DNA from: Labrys miyagiensis
GTDB lineage: Bacteria > Pseudomonadota > Alphaproteobacteria > Rhizobiales > Labraceae
Direction of reading: 5' to 3'
DNA: 64,000 nt
NCBI RefSeq assembly: GCF_030160835.1
Contig: NZ_BSPC01000068.1
Span: 17,616-81,615 of the forward strand
Shown piece by piece: positions 53,501-63,162 of this stretch (the first letter of the stretch is position 1; each line of letters opens with the position of its first letter). The notes beneath the pieces were generated by a model. That model was not told where the DNA came from. It saw only the letters and a program-made list of their open reading frames with translations, and searched no databases. Made by a program: the position numbers and the translations under genes.

Positions 53501-54573
53501 CCGGTCCAAATCAAGGATCATCACAATCTCCCCAAGTCCGACCACCGCGCTGCCCCTTTCGCCATCGAAAGAAGCATCGGCGAAGCGTGTTGTACCGCTT
53601 TCGGGTAAAGCGGCTCGGAAACTGGATGCACAGCTCTTCGACGAGCTGCATTGCGCTGATATTCGTGAATTCCTCCAATCGGCGGCACACGATCGGCCAC
53701 ACCATGCGGAGTCCCTGAACGCGGGCTTGGCCGGGCTCGGCTTCTCCTTCATTCTCACGAATGTTGCGACAGGGGCGGGTGGAGTCACCTGTTTAAGCGC
53801 CGGCGTCTCAACGACGGTTTGGGGTGAGACCTTCTGTAGACTTCGCAGATAACACGGTTTGGCTTCGATGGAGAACGTTGGACGGATCTCACCCTTCATG
53901 CAGGCACTCGATAGGCTTGCTACAAACGCGGCTCGGTCGGGCGGCTCGGACGTCGTTGGAGGTGTTGCTTCGCCATCAGCCAGTGCTGCCAGATACGCCT
54001 ATACAGCACGCATGTCTTCCAAAAGCTTCAGCGGATCGAGATCGGCGACAGTGCGGCGCCTCAGGCAAAGATCGACGCTGATCCTCTTCAAGTGCCGCGC
54101 ACAACACTTACTTTGGGATCGAACCCCTCAGTCCGGAAGAAGTCGAGAAGTTCCGCGATCTTTGCGCCGCGGGGCCAAGCGGGCAGGAGAGAAGACTGGT
54201 AGCACGCAACGCACGAGCTCAAGGATGGATAAGTGCATTAAGTCTCTTAAAGTTGCCCGCCCTTCTGAATAGAAGGGTTGTCAGAACCGAGTAAAATGGA
54301 GGCCCAAACAGGCCCAATATCGACGTGGCGTCGCAGGGTCGGAGGGTGCTCTCGGGAGGTTGATACGCACGGATGGGATAAGGGCTCGGCTACCAATTCG
54401 TTGGTCAGAACGGGAAACCGGAAAAACCATCCTGTTCCCTATGCCATCGTGTCCGGTTGACACGCGCCGTATCGCCTTAAGAACGTCTTTGGCCCAAGTT
54501 GGGTTCCCCCTCATGCAACAAGTGCCGAGCCCACGAGTTGAGGAGGAGATAATTCGCTCCGGGAGGACAAAGC
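53501..54573. other. gene-free, probably degenerate stretch
   Basis: Fragments of protein-like sequence occur (for example FGIEPLSPEEVEKFRDLCAAG near 54110-54175) but none is complete or assignable. A small hairpin CCCTTCT-GAAT-AGAAGGG sits at 54260-54277 without a T-run. Confidence 0.35.
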
Positions 54574-54891
54574 ATGGAAAAGAGCAAGGACGAACGCATT
54601 CGCGAGCGCGCCCATCAACTTTGGGAAGCTGAGGGCCAAGCCCACGGCAGCCATGAAGTCCATTGGCACCGAGCCGCGAGAGAAATTGAAGAGGCCGATC
54701 CATCTGAGGCTCCGACGCCGGAAATAGCGGGGAAAGCGGGGCTTATCGAAAACGCGGCGGCCACCCCCGAAAATGGCCGACGAGGTCCGGGCAGTGGGAC
54801 ACGGTTGCAGAGATCAAAGAAGGTAAAGATGCCGCCGGTGGCAACCCCCGCCGAAGGCGTCCCAAATGCGGGTCCAAAGGGTCGTCCCTGA
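54574..54891 (+). CDS. DUF2934 protein
   Basis: A 105-residue protein beginning with the short DUF2934 motif: DERIRERAHQLWEAEGQAHG, SHEVHWHRAAREIEE. The rest is low-complexity, rich in Pro, Gly and Lys. DUF2934 genes are abundant in Rhizobiales replicons and often stress-associated, but their role is not established. A GGGAGGACAAAGC leader gives a good ribosome site. Confidence 0.85.
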   Translation: MEKSKDERIRERAHQLWEAEGQAHGSHEVHWHRAAREIEEADPSEAPTPEIAGKAGLIENAAATPENGRRGPGSGTRLQRSKKVKMPPVATPAEGVPNAGPKGRP

Positions 54892-55367
54892 AAAAATCGG
54901 CTGAATAGCAGATCGTCAGGCTACCATATGCCGTTGGCTAGGCTGATGCGCTTGCCGGCGATAAAAAGACTTGGGCATCTTTCGACCGATGGACATCAAT
55001 TTTGCCGCGCAGGTTGAACGCAAAGGGTGTGTCGCGGACATTCTCGATCCCGAGCGGTTTTCAATTGGCATAGATGGATTGGTTCATGGCACGGCAGATG
55101 CAGTCGCCTTCTGTCCGATCGCGCAATCGAGGGGCGCGATGCCCTGCCTGGCACGCCGTGTTCGTCGGTCCAAGCAGTCGTCGGTGAGTATCTTCGGTAC
55201 GAGCGGCTCTATTGCCTCGATCGCTTGTTCGCCGGCCGAGGCACAGTGCTCTTGCTGATCATTACAAGTTTTGAAGCACGACGGAACGTAGCTTGGAGCT
55301 GCAAGTTTACTTCCAGAAGAATCGGCCACATCGCGTTGTTGCGGCCGGCGCAAATTTCTTGTCGCGG
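54892..55367. other. gene-free stretch before the glycosyltransferase
   Basis: Short plus-strand frames exist (one starting near 54989 reads MDINFAAQVERKGCVADIL), but without a recognised family. Nothing else is seen. Confidence 0.35.
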
Positions 55368-56609
55368 ATGCCAATGAATAGCGCTCGCCACTCCTCGTTT
55401 ATTTTTCCTGTCATCGCTTCTGCGGATCAAATCGCAGCGCGACCGACGATCATTGCAATACCGGCTTGCAACGAGGAGGACCGGATATCCGAATGCCTGG
55501 CAGCCTTGTCGTTGCAGAGAGACGGCCGAGGCCGCCGCATCCCACCGGATGCCTACCGGGTGGTGCTTTATGCCAACAATTGCCACGACAGCACGGTAGC
55601 GAAGGCGTGCGAGGCGAGGGACGCAGCGGCGCTGCGCATCAAAGTGCTCGAAGCCGAAGCGAGCGCGCAGCGCTCCGCGGCCGGCCTGGCGCGCAAGACC
55701 GCAATGGATATCGCCGCTTCTCAACTCGAGGCCGAGGGCCTCGCCGACGGCGTCATCCTGACAACCGATGCGGACAGCGTGGTGCATCCGACCTGGCTTG
55801 CGAACAGCTGGCGCGCTTTTGCGCAAGGTGCGGACTGTGTCGCGGGGTATGTCGACGCCGCTCCCGGCGAGTTCGTCGGATTGGGTCGAGATTTTCAGCG
55901 GCGCGGCTTCCTGGAGGAGTATTACCATGCTGTGGTCGCCGAGATGTTTGCGCTTCTGGATCCCCGCCCTCACGATCCCTGGCCGAACCATCAAGTCAGC
56001 TCGGGCGCCAGTCTTGGCATCACGCTGCAGATGTATCGGGCCATCGGCGGCCTGCCGCCGCGGGCCGCGGGGGAGGATGCGGCGCTGACCCTTGCCGTCG
56101 AAAGTGCCGGTGGAAGGGTACGCCATGCCATGGATGTGTGCGTTTCGACCTCTTGCCGCCTGGATGGCCGGGCAGCGGGTGGGGCCGCCGATGCGATGAA
56201 ATTGCGCCACGCCGTCATCGATACGTTTTGTGACGACGAGTTGGAATCGGCGTTCACTGTGACAAGGAAAGCCTGGCTGAAGGGTCACCTGCGTAAGGCG
56301 AGCGATATCGGTTTCATGCAAAAATCCGCAATACTGCGGGGTCTCGATCTCTCTGCCGGAGAGATGACAAGCCTGCTTGGCACGCTTCGGCACACGTGCT
56401 TCGAAGTTTTTTGGCAGGAATTGTGCAGGACCAACGCGGCGCTTCGCTACTGCAATCCTCTTCGCCCCTCGATGCTGCCTGCGGAGATCGCGCGGGGAGA
56501 GAAGCTGCTCCGTTTCTTACGGGCCCAGCCGGATCCGCTCGAGGCGGTAGATTTCGTCATGGAGGATGGCGTGGCTTTCGAGGCAAGGCTCCATAGCCTC
56601 TACGAATAG
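55368..56609 (+). CDS. glycosyltransferase (family 2-like)
   Basis: A 413-residue GT-A fold enzyme: PTIIAIPACNEEDRISECLAAL at the nucleotide-sugar site, the metal-binding acidic triad VILTTDADSVVHPTW, NHQVSSGASLGI and AAGEDAALTLAVESAG as the catalytic base region. The C-terminal half is helical. It lies opposite and convergent to an acyl-CoA dehydrogenase, PIG-L and methyltransferase operon, and its last 93 bases overlap the end of the methyltransferase gene. Together they look like a pathway that makes and modifies a glycosylated small molecule; this is inference. Start by ATG 55368 with a second ATG two codons later. Confidence 0.88.
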   Translation: MPMNSARHSSFIFPVIASADQIAARPTIIAIPACNEEDRISECLAALSLQRDGRGRRIPPDAYRVVLYANNCHDSTVAKACEARDAAALRIKVLEAEASAQRSAAGLARKTAMDIAASQLEAEGLADGVILTTDADSVVHPTWLANSWRAFAQGADCVAGYVDAAPGEFVGLGRDFQRRGFLEEYYHAVVAEMFALLDPRPHDPWPNHQVSSGASLGITLQMYRAIGGLPPRAAGEDAALTLAVESAGGRVRHAMDVCVSTSCRLDGRAAGGAADAMKLRHAVIDTFCDDELESAFTVTRKAWLKGHLRKASDIGFMQKSAILRGLDLSAGEMTSLLGTLRHTCFEVFWQELCRTNAALRYCNPLRPSMLPAEIARGEKLLRFLRAQPDPLEAVDFVMEDGVAFEARLHSLYE

Positions 56610-57101
56610 ATTGCTGGCGGTTTCCCCGCTCAGTGGATAGTCGGTCGGCCCCAGCCAATGGCAGAGAATGATCTCGGCCCGGCTGGCCGCCGAGGCACGG
56701 CACCAGACGGTGAGTGCCAACAGATCCTGCCTGCTAAGATAATAGAGAACCTCGGAAAGCACGATCAGATCGAACGAGCTCAAGGGAAGGTCGTGCGGCG
56801 CGGCGCCCACCTGAAATCTTACATTGTCGCGAGCACTGCATCTTACTTTCGCCCTGGCGATTGCCGTTGGCGACAGATCAACCGCATGCAGCGTTCTGCA
56901 TCGAGGTGCAAGACGTGCGGTGAGGACACCGATCGAACAGCCAACTTCCAACGCCATCGCATAAGACGGACGCCCAAGGGCCGCGAGGGTGGCTTGATAC
57001 TTGCCGTTCTCATATTCGCTCGTTTCGAAGTTCCACGGATCAGAATCCGCGCGATAAAGTTCTTCGAAAAACTCGGGCCCCCGGGAAGTCTCGTCGCTCA
57101 T
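56517..57101 (-). CDS. SAM-dependent methyltransferase, NodS-like
   Basis: A 194-residue class I methyltransferase. The start PEFFEELYRADSDPWNFETSEYE is shared with NodS-like enzymes. The SAM-binding loop is MALEVGCSIGVLTARLA, and later VDLSPTAIARAKVR and FDLIVLSEVLYYLS. It is the third gene of the operon, starting within the PIG-L stop codon (ATGA). The last 31 codons overlap the antiparallel glycosyltransferase. Possible substrates are glycosylated amines or hydroxyls, unknown here. Confidence 0.88.
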   Translation of the reverse strand: MSDETSRGPEFFEELYRADSDPWNFETSEYENGKYQATLAALGRPSYAMALEVGCSIGVLTARLAPRCRTLHAVDLSPTAIARAKVRCSARDNVRFQVGAAPHDLPLSSFDLIVLSEVLYYLSRQDLLALTVWCRASAASRAEIILCHWLGPTDYPLSGETASNLFVEAMEPCLESHAILHDEIYRLERIRLGP

Positions 57102-57835
57102 GCCTGCCTCCGGATGAAATGTTCCGTCGGCCCTTGAAAGCGCGCGAGCTGCTGCGGAGTGAGCATGAAACCGTCCGGATCGTCATCGATTAGAGGGGTA
57201 AGCTGCGAAGCATGACAGGCGATGGCGGCGCGCTTCTTGTCGAGCCAGGGCGTGATATCGAGACTGAAACCCTCCGGAGCGGGTCGCTCGATGCGCTTCG
57301 AGCGGGGCAGAAGCCAACCCCAGATGGGATAATGCCATATCAGAAGCTCGGGCCTTGCCTTTCCCACCGCTTGCGCCATCCGCGCGGCAGCGAAGTGATC
57401 GCAATGGGGATCCTTGTCCCAGGTCACAAACAAGCTGGTCGAGCCATCTCGACGAATAGTTTCTTCAAGCCGTGCAGCCGCAGCCTCGAACTCGCCCCCC
57501 GATGTCGGCGCCTTCGTATCAGGCAGGTCGAAATAGCTGATCTTGTCCGGCTCGAGGCCCAGCTTGCTGAGGCCGTTCCGGCATTCTTCTCGCCGGAGTT
57601 CAACCAGTCGCTGTTTCGAGAATTGCCGAGAGCTCGGGTGTGAGCCCGCGCCGTCCGTCAGGACAATGACGTGCACGGGCAGCCCCGCGTCGAGACAGGC
57701 CGCGATCAGGCCCCCGGTTCCCAGCGACTCATCGTCGGGATGGGGGGCCAGGATGGTGACACCGCCTGCGCCCAAAATCTCAAGGCTGGCGAAAGGCAAT
57801 GCTTCGACCCTTCTAAGATAGGAGCTGATCTTCAT
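57098..57835 (-). CDS. PIG-L family deacetylase
   Basis: A 245-residue zinc-dependent N-deacetylase of the LmbE/PIG-L family. The metal-binding motif APHPDDESLGTGG is at residues about 30-42, and the second metal ligand set DPHCDHFAAARMA near residue 140. Members remove N-acetyl groups from amino sugars or peptidoglycan-like compounds. The start lies inside the end of the acyl-CoA dehydrogenase gene (23-base overlap), and the stop overlaps the methyltransferase start, so the three are one operon. Confidence 0.9.
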   Translation of the reverse strand: MKISSYLRRVEALPFASLEILGAGGVTILAPHPDDESLGTGGLIAACLDAGLPVHVIVLTDGAGSHPSSRQFSKQRLVELRREECRNGLSKLGLEPDKISYFDLPDTKAPTSGGEFEAAAARLEETIRRDGSTSLFVTWDKDPHCDHFAAARMAQAVGKARPELLIWHYPIWGWLLPRSKRIERPAPEGFSLDITPWLDKKRAAIACHASQLTPLIDDDPDGFMLTPQQLARFQGPTEHFIRRQA

Positions 57836-59003
57836 CGAAATTCCACATGTCCTTTATTGGCGCGGCATTGGCCAGCGCAAAGCGTGCCGCATCCGCCATA
57901 GCGAGATCAGGCATCGGTTGCCTCAGATAGGTACCGAGATCGCGTACTATCCGCTCGAGCGGACTGGGCCGGATGAAGGAAGGAAGGCCGCTGCCTCGCT
58001 GCACAGTTTCCATGATGTCGAGGGCCGCCCGTTCGGTGATGCCACGAGCCACATTCGACAGCGCGACTGACTTTTCCGCTTCAGTGCTTCTTAGCGCTAG
58101 CTGTCGTGCCGCAGCCCTGATCCAGAAGGCGGCTGTGCCCGCGGCCGCGACACATGCCACCACGCGCTGCAACTGGTAGGGATCGTCACCACGCCGGCGC
58201 AACAAGAGTTGCTCGCGGTAGAGATCGACGAGGCGTTGCATGCCACCGAGATGAACCGCACAGAAGCGCCAGGCTCCGCCCGAGAAATATGGCTGGCGCG
58301 TGAAGTCCCCGGGTTTGCCGATCAGGCAGGCCTCGGACACGACCATGCCCGTCAGGTCTACTGATCCCGTCGCGCTCGATTGCATGCCGAGCGGCGTCCA
58401 GCTTGAAAGATCTGCGCGTTCTCGAGGTTCCAGCGTGAGCATGATGAGGCGCTGGCCCTCTTCGCTGCCGGCTGTGACCAGCGGCTTTATGACGAGTCCG
58501 ATGCCGGACGCCAGTATCTTGCCTCCTTGAAGCAACCAGCCGTCGGAAACCTTGCTAAGCTGGAGAGGGTTTTTGCCGTCCGCACCCCAGACCCCGGTCA
58601 TCGCTCCATTTCCGATCGCGTGGGCAAGGGTTTGGAACTGGCTGTCGGTCCCATAGCGACGCACCAGGTCTATTGCATTGGCGTGTCCCTCGAACAGGCG
58701 ACCGATCGAGAGGTCCGCTGCGCCGATCGTCCGAAGCGCGTCGAGCAGCTTGGACCAGTTGCTCGCTTCGGCCAGTCCTGCACCGCCTGCCTGCCACGGC
58801 AGTGGAGCGGTGAGAATACCGAGCGTGCTAAGCGCCGCCGCAATGTCGGAATGAACCCTGGAGTGCTCGTCCGCTTCGGCAGCCTTATCCTCGCATAAGT
58901 CCGCGAAAGACGTCAGGCGAGAGGGCCAGGAAGCGCCTGTCGCGCGCGACAGGTCGGGAGCGCCCTCCTGGCGTTGCAAGGCTTCAGCAAAGCTTGTCCT
59001 CAT
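57813..59003 (-). CDS. acyl-CoA dehydrogenase-like flavoprotein
   Basis: A 396-residue protein of the acyl-CoA dehydrogenase superfamily. Signs are LGILTAPLPWQAGGAGLAEA, GNGAMTGVWGADGKNPL at the flavin-binding mid region, LGMQSSATGSVDLTG, and the C-terminal domain with LERIVRDLGTYLRQPMPDL. The mid-domain glycine and Trp positions are present, but the catalytic Glu position is not obvious, so it may be a dehydrogenase-like monooxygenase or oxidase. It is the first gene of the operon; the ATG at 59003 starts the conserved part. Upstream is an IS66 remnant, so the promoter may be recent. Confidence 0.85.
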   Translation of the reverse strand: MRTSFAEALQRQEGAPDLSRATGASWPSRLTSFADLCEDKAAEADEHSRVHSDIAAALSTLGILTAPLPWQAGGAGLAEASNWSKLLDALRTIGAADLSIGRLFEGHANAIDLVRRYGTDSQFQTLAHAIGNGAMTGVWGADGKNPLQLSKVSDGWLLQGGKILASGIGLVIKPLVTAGSEEGQRLIMLTLEPRERADLSSWTPLGMQSSATGSVDLTGMVVSEACLIGKPGDFTRQPYFSGGAWRFCAVHLGGMQRLVDLYREQLLLRRRGDDPYQLQRVVACVAAAGTAAFWIRAAARQLALRSTEAEKSVALSNVARGITERAALDIMETVQRGSGLPSFIRPSPLERIVRDLGTYLRQPMPDLAMADAARFALANAAPIKDMWNFDEDQLLS

Positions 59004-59157
59004 CGGTTGTTCCTTCGTGTGCTCCGAAGCTGCAACTGGCGAAATCCTCCGATCGTTCCACCCAGGCACCGACCTTTGCAAAGAGCGCCTGTTATCACCG
59101 TTTCCGCAGGAGGAACGCGGGCAAAGCACAGGAACAAACCGCCGTAGCGCGCCGTTA

Positions 59158-59389
59158 GCCTTCGCGAGAAGCTCAGCTGCCGCGATTGCGAGGCGATCAC
59201 GCAGGCACCGGCACCCTTCCACGTGGCGCCGGGCGGCTATCTCGGGCCCAAGCTGCTCGCCACCATCCTGTTCGACAAGTTCGGCCAACATCTGCCGCTG
59301 AATCGCCAGAGCCAGCGCTTCAAGGCCAAGGGCAGCGACCTCAGCGTCTCGACTCTGGCCGACCAGGTCGGTGCGGGTGTTTTGCACTG
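59158..59389 (+). pseudogene. IS66-family TnpC remnant
   Basis: About 75 codons read KLSCRDCEAITQAPAPFHV, GPKLLATILFDKFGQHLPLN, RQSQRFKAKGSDLSVSTLAD and stop at GVLH. This is the part of the IS66 transposase following the zinc-binding region. Both ends are missing. Confidence 0.8.
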
Positions 59390-60103
59390 ATGCCGCTCCA
59401 CCCCGCCATGCCGTCTGGCGGAGCTACTGCCCCGGAGCTGGAAGCAGACAACTCAAGCACTCGCCGCCTGCCCGCCACATCATACCCGGCAACGCCAACC
59501 GCTACTCCAAATAATTCCACGGTTTTCCTCGGATGCTTACCCCTCACCTGATGGCTTCAGTTGTAATGGCAGAGGGAAAACCGAGACGATGACATCTACT
59601 GGAAAAGGACGGGTCAAGTCGCCTGGCCGGGCCAGTCTAGATGGCTCATCACGAAGGCGACCTAAAGACACTCGCCTTGATGATCACCATGGCCACGAAC
59701 GCAGCATCGGGAGTGGAGGCCGTGTGGACCGTGCTGGTATACAGTAGTCTACTCTGCACTTGATCCCACGGGGCTGCATTGCGACCCAGAAGCGTCCTTG
59801 GCTGTCGCGGGGACATCGCCCACCATCGGGTAGTCCCGCGCAGCGCCGCAGGAATCTATCGCGTCGTTCCCCAGGATTAGTCCCCGGCGACAAGCCTGCG
59901 GCCCGACATAGCGCCTTCCTCATCCAACTCAGCATCTTCTGGACCCTCAAGCCACAACGTGGCAGCCGTGTGGCAGGCTGGCGAAGCCAGCCAATAGTAG
60001 GAGGTCACCGCTACTCTTCAGGCTCTGTATCGCTTACGAGTGGCAGACCACCTTCGGCGCACTGTCAACTTACCAAAGTGCTCAGATGGCACGGCTAGCT
60101 TTT
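59390..60103. other. degenerate stretch without complete genes
   Basis: Only a gluconolactonase-like scrap (listed separately) is seen. Other frames are short and not protein-like. Confidence 0.35.
59690..59870 (-). pseudogene. possible SMP-30/gluconolactonase fragment
   Basis: A minus-strand string reads FLRRCAGLPDGGRCPRDSQG and RFWVAMQPRG. It resembles the DPEGRxWVA beta-propeller repeat of SMP-30/gluconolactonase/LRE proteins. It is too short and degraded to be sure. Confidence 0.35.
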
Positions 60104-60322
60104 TTATGCTCCTCCGAAGAGGCCATAGTCGTAAGCGGATCGGAGGCCGAATGGAACAAAAACGCCGATCCCCGAACCGCCCCTGACAATCGGCATCGAC
60201 GGGGGTAGGTGCGCAGCACACCGCACGAGCGTGGCGACGGCATTCTTGCCTCGATAGCTGAAACGCGGATCGAAATTCGGGATGTAGCGCGACCAGGCGT
60301 CGACAATGCGCAACTTCTTGCC
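60104..60322 (-). pseudogene. IS3-family OrfB fragment
   Basis: About 70 codons read LRIVDAWSRYIPNFDPRFSY and RGKNAVATLVRCAAHLPPS, matching the stretch after the first catalytic acid (FVDTWSRxSPALDARFSYRG) of IS407-like IS3 integrases. The remainder of the gene is missing. Confidence 0.65.
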
Positions 60323-60552
60323 GCCACCCTTGAGTGTTCACGAAGCCCATTGCCCGGGTCTGATTGCATCGCGTCGCCTCCAATCGATCTTCCTTGAGTT
60401 TCGCTTTCACGCGCCGTCTCGGGGGTCTTGTTGTGGAACACCAGGTCTCAAGCGTTGTAAAGTCTGCGCGTTCACCTAATGATGATAGGCCAAAGTCTGA
60501 ATTTGAGATTTTGAATCGTTTAATCGAGCGAAACGTAAACTTGGGAGGCTAC
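60323..60552. other. short gap before the glycosyltransferase
   Basis: A 230-bp non-coding stretch with notably lower GC than its neighbours. Nothing identifiable. Confidence 0.3.
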
Positions 60553-61587
60553 TTACAGTTGCTTCGTTATTAATCGAGGAAGACCGAACCTTTCCTGAAG
60601 CCGCCAGAGACGATGTAGAATGAATTTTAGACTCCAGGAATAGTAGCTATTTATCGAAATAAGATGGGCCACCCCGAATCCCTGTTTTATGCGCATTGTT
60701 TTGAGACACCAGAACAAATATTGAATTAGTAAGGCCCCCTTCCTACGTCTCAGAATATATTCTATTTCAGAAGCATCTTTGCGCCGATTGGGAAGGTTAT
60801 GCAGCCACGACACCATTGCGGCATTTGCTGCGACAAGCTGCATAGTCGGCGTTGGAGACGACGACAATGAATTGGGGCGGACCGAATACAGATACAACGC
60901 ATCGGGTATGAGGCCCAAACGCGCCCCGGCGAGCATCAGGCAGACGTAAAACAGAGCGTCTTCGCCCAGCGAAAGACGTTCGTCAAAACGCAATCCGGCG
61001 TCTTCGATGTTTCGACGACGTACGAGCGGCTTCATGAGACCAAGGTTTCGGGTATAGTGATAGCCGGGCCAGTCCCGTTGAAGAAAATCCTCTACAGAAA
61101 TCTCCCGGGCGGTGGTCATCCAGCTGGAATTAAATGCAGGCCCATGCCATTTGCCGCTTTCAAATTCAATGATCTCAAGTTGATCGGCGAGCATGTCCAA
61201 GCCGCGATTCTTCATGACACGCAACATGAGCTCGAGCCTGTTGGGGATCCACGCGTCATCGGCATCCAAGAGAGCTATATAATTGCCTTTGGCAGCATTT
61301 AGTCCCGTGTTGCGGGCTGCCGAAACTCCCTGTCGCGTCGTGTTGAATAGAGGGCGAACTCGCCGGTCTTTTGCGGCAAGATCCCGAATGATTTGCGCGG
61401 TTCCGTCGCCTGAGCCGTCGTCTATGACGATGACTTCCAGGGAGCGCATGGTTTGGCTCAGCGCACTTGTCACTGCCGCCTTCACAAATTGCTCTGCGTC
61501 AAATGCGGGCACGATGACCGACACTTCAGGATGCCCCGGAGCGCTATTCTCGCTAGCGACTACTCTTGGACTGTAAATTTTCGTCAT
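60553..61587 (-). CDS. family 2 glycosyltransferase
   Basis: A 344-residue GT2 enzyme: VSVIVPAFDAEQFVKAAVTSAL at the nucleotide-sugar site, VIVIDDGSGDGTA, and the metal-binding YIALLDADDAW. A family catalytic segment follows (SLGEDALFYVCLMLAG). The C-terminus is basic. Such enzymes build exopolysaccharide or lipopolysaccharide; the sugar is unknown. Low GC relative to neighbours hints at separate acquisition. Start at ATG 61587; the frame is open upstream without similarity. Confidence 0.9.
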   Translation of the reverse strand: MTKIYSPRVVASENSAPGHPEVSVIVPAFDAEQFVKAAVTSALSQTMRSLEVIVIDDGSGDGTAQIIRDLAAKDRRVRPLFNTTRQGVSAARNTGLNAAKGNYIALLDADDAWIPNRLELMLRVMKNRGLDMLADQLEIIEFESGKWHGPAFNSSWMTTAREISVEDFLQRDWPGYHYTRNLGLMKPLVRRRNIEDAGLRFDERLSLGEDALFYVCLMLAGARLGLIPDALYLYSVRPNSLSSSPTPTMQLVAANAAMVSWLHNLPNRRKDASEIEYILRRRKGALLIQYLFWCLKTMRIKQGFGVAHLISINSYYSWSLKFILHRLWRLQERFGLPRLITKQL

Positions 61588-62910
61588 TGCGAATCCTCTT
61601 GTATGGAATGGCCTGGCTGTCCCCCAAAAGTGATTTGGCTTCCTTAGCCCACACGCTGATTTCGGAAATGGTTTCCCCAATCGAGGTGTCCTCTTACCTG
61701 AAAGACGACCGCCAAATTCCAAGTAGCGAGCCCAGCACCTGCCGCGGAAGAATGGACATGGTCCGAGCTGACGGGGAGCACACGGGGTGCGCCGCATTGA
61801 ATTTCCAACCTTGGACGGGGCAAAAGTGCTAGATCCTCGCGGCCGTCAAAATGGCAAAGCAAATTAGTAACACTCCCGAGCGGTTGGGTTCTCTTGAACT
61901 TTCCAATCCACTCGGCAAATCCCAGTAGCTGGGCGCGATCACACGGGAAGCCTATGGCGCTGAGATATCGGCAGAACTCGGCTGGATCCACTTGAACGAG
62001 CCTAGCGGCGCAGTCTTTGATTTTCGCAGTCCTTGCGCAATTGTAAGCATGTTGAAGCAAGCCGGTGCAAGCCGCGCCTGGTTTGCTGCATTGCTTCAAG
62101 CACGAGAAAATCCATTGGCCTCACTTGCGGCAGGTAGAACACATCCGCTGATAAGTCTCCGAATAGGTGCGTCCTTTGCGCTCGCCGTCTTATCGCCAGT
62201 TCATAAAGCGATACATTGAAGTGACACTCAAACTACTACCATTAAGGCGATGAGCTGACCCTAACATAGGTTGGCGCCTTTCGCCCTTTCAGGTCTGGAG
62301 CGAGGATTGGTCGTTCGCGCCTGCTATCGAAGGCACAGCCGGTGTGGCGGCTGTAGCGGGCATGGGTTCCCTCCGATGTCATCGACACCCCAAAGGCACG
62401 GGCTTCTATAACCACAAGAGCGGAGCTACCTCTGGACCGTGCGGCGCTCCGAAGTTGCCATTTTAAGTGAGCATAATTTGGGACAGGGGGTAATGCTCGG
62501 TCGCGATTACTAAGAAGCCATCAAAATCCAAGACCTCGAAAGGAACCGTCCATTCAAGTGGAGGTCCCTCCAAAGGCCCATGAGCGTGGCCGGCCTACTT
62601 AGCCGGCCGGATGGGCGAGAACTCAACCGCCGTAAAGAGTTTATCAGGCCTAACAACAAAAGCCGTAACCTAGGTTAGGTCGCACAGCTCACCGACGGTG
62701 TATGTACGGTCAACTCGGCGGCGAGCAGGCCCGCGTTGGGTTCGGTCAGGATGCTTGCCCCAACCGCGGCTACCCAGGCGGTACCTTGCTTTTCGGGGGT
62801 CTCGCTCAGGTGTTGCCGTCAGGTGCAGCATGGAGAGAAGGGCGAACATTGGGCGGCTATAAATTCACCCGCAAATTTCCTTGAAGGGCCTCAAAGATCA
62901 GGAGGCATCT
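61588..62910. other. gene-free stretch with repeat copy
   Basis: No complete gene seen. It holds the first copy of a degenerate repeat (62513-62620) with a hairpin GGCCGGC-CTACTTA-GCCGGCC at 62588-62608. The short open frames have no recognised family. Confidence 0.35.
62513..62620 (+). repeat. degenerate direct repeat, copy 1
   Basis: Starts GAAGCCATCAAAATCCAAGA and continues through CCATTCAAGT, a CAAAGGCCCA string and a GCCGGCCGGAT end. It matches 63372-63480 at roughly two thirds of positions. In one frame both copies translate to similar peptides (QDLERNRPFK versus QDLEINHPFK), so it may be a decayed coding repeat. Confidence 0.5.
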
Positions 62911-63162
62911 GTGTCCACGGAAATATTTTACGCACTCGTGACCTTTGTGCGCGACCCCAATAATGAGCTGTCGGCTCTAAATACGGTATCAATGCCAACA
63001 ATGTATAGAGCACTTCGTGAAGCCTCCTACTCTATTGGAAAAACGACAAACGCCGGTTGCATAGTCGGTGCGATTGTATTTTCCCAAGAAGTTGATGCTG
63101 TCGGCGAGTTGAAAGGCGATGCAATTGTTAGTAGTTACGGAGACACACCAACGAATGAATAA
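62911..63162 (+). CDS. small hypothetical protein
   Basis: An 83-residue protein with GTG start directly after a perfect AGGAGG ribosome site, reading STEIFYALVTFVRDPNNELS and later ASYSIGKTTNAGCIVGAIVF. Composition is protein-like and neutral; no family is recognised. It lies between the two repeat copies and upstream of a glycosyltransferase gene. Confidence 0.6.
   Translation: MSTEIFYALVTFVRDPNNELSALNTVSMPTMYRALREASYSIGKTTNAGCIVGAIVFSQEVDAVGELKGDAIVSSYGDTPTNE

Noticed and set aside
53492-53899. 135-codon minus-strand frame in the degenerate region
   Set aside because: Serine-rich translation without motif; overlaps remnants of a plus-strand regulator.
55209-56393. 394-codon minus-strand frame opposite the glycosyltransferase
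   Set aside because: Antisense shadow of a gene with a clear nucleotide-sugar site.
57813-59387. 524-codon version of the acyl-CoA dehydrogenase-like gene
   Set aside because: The first 128 codons are the antisense of an IS66 remnant; the conserved protein starts at ATG 59003.
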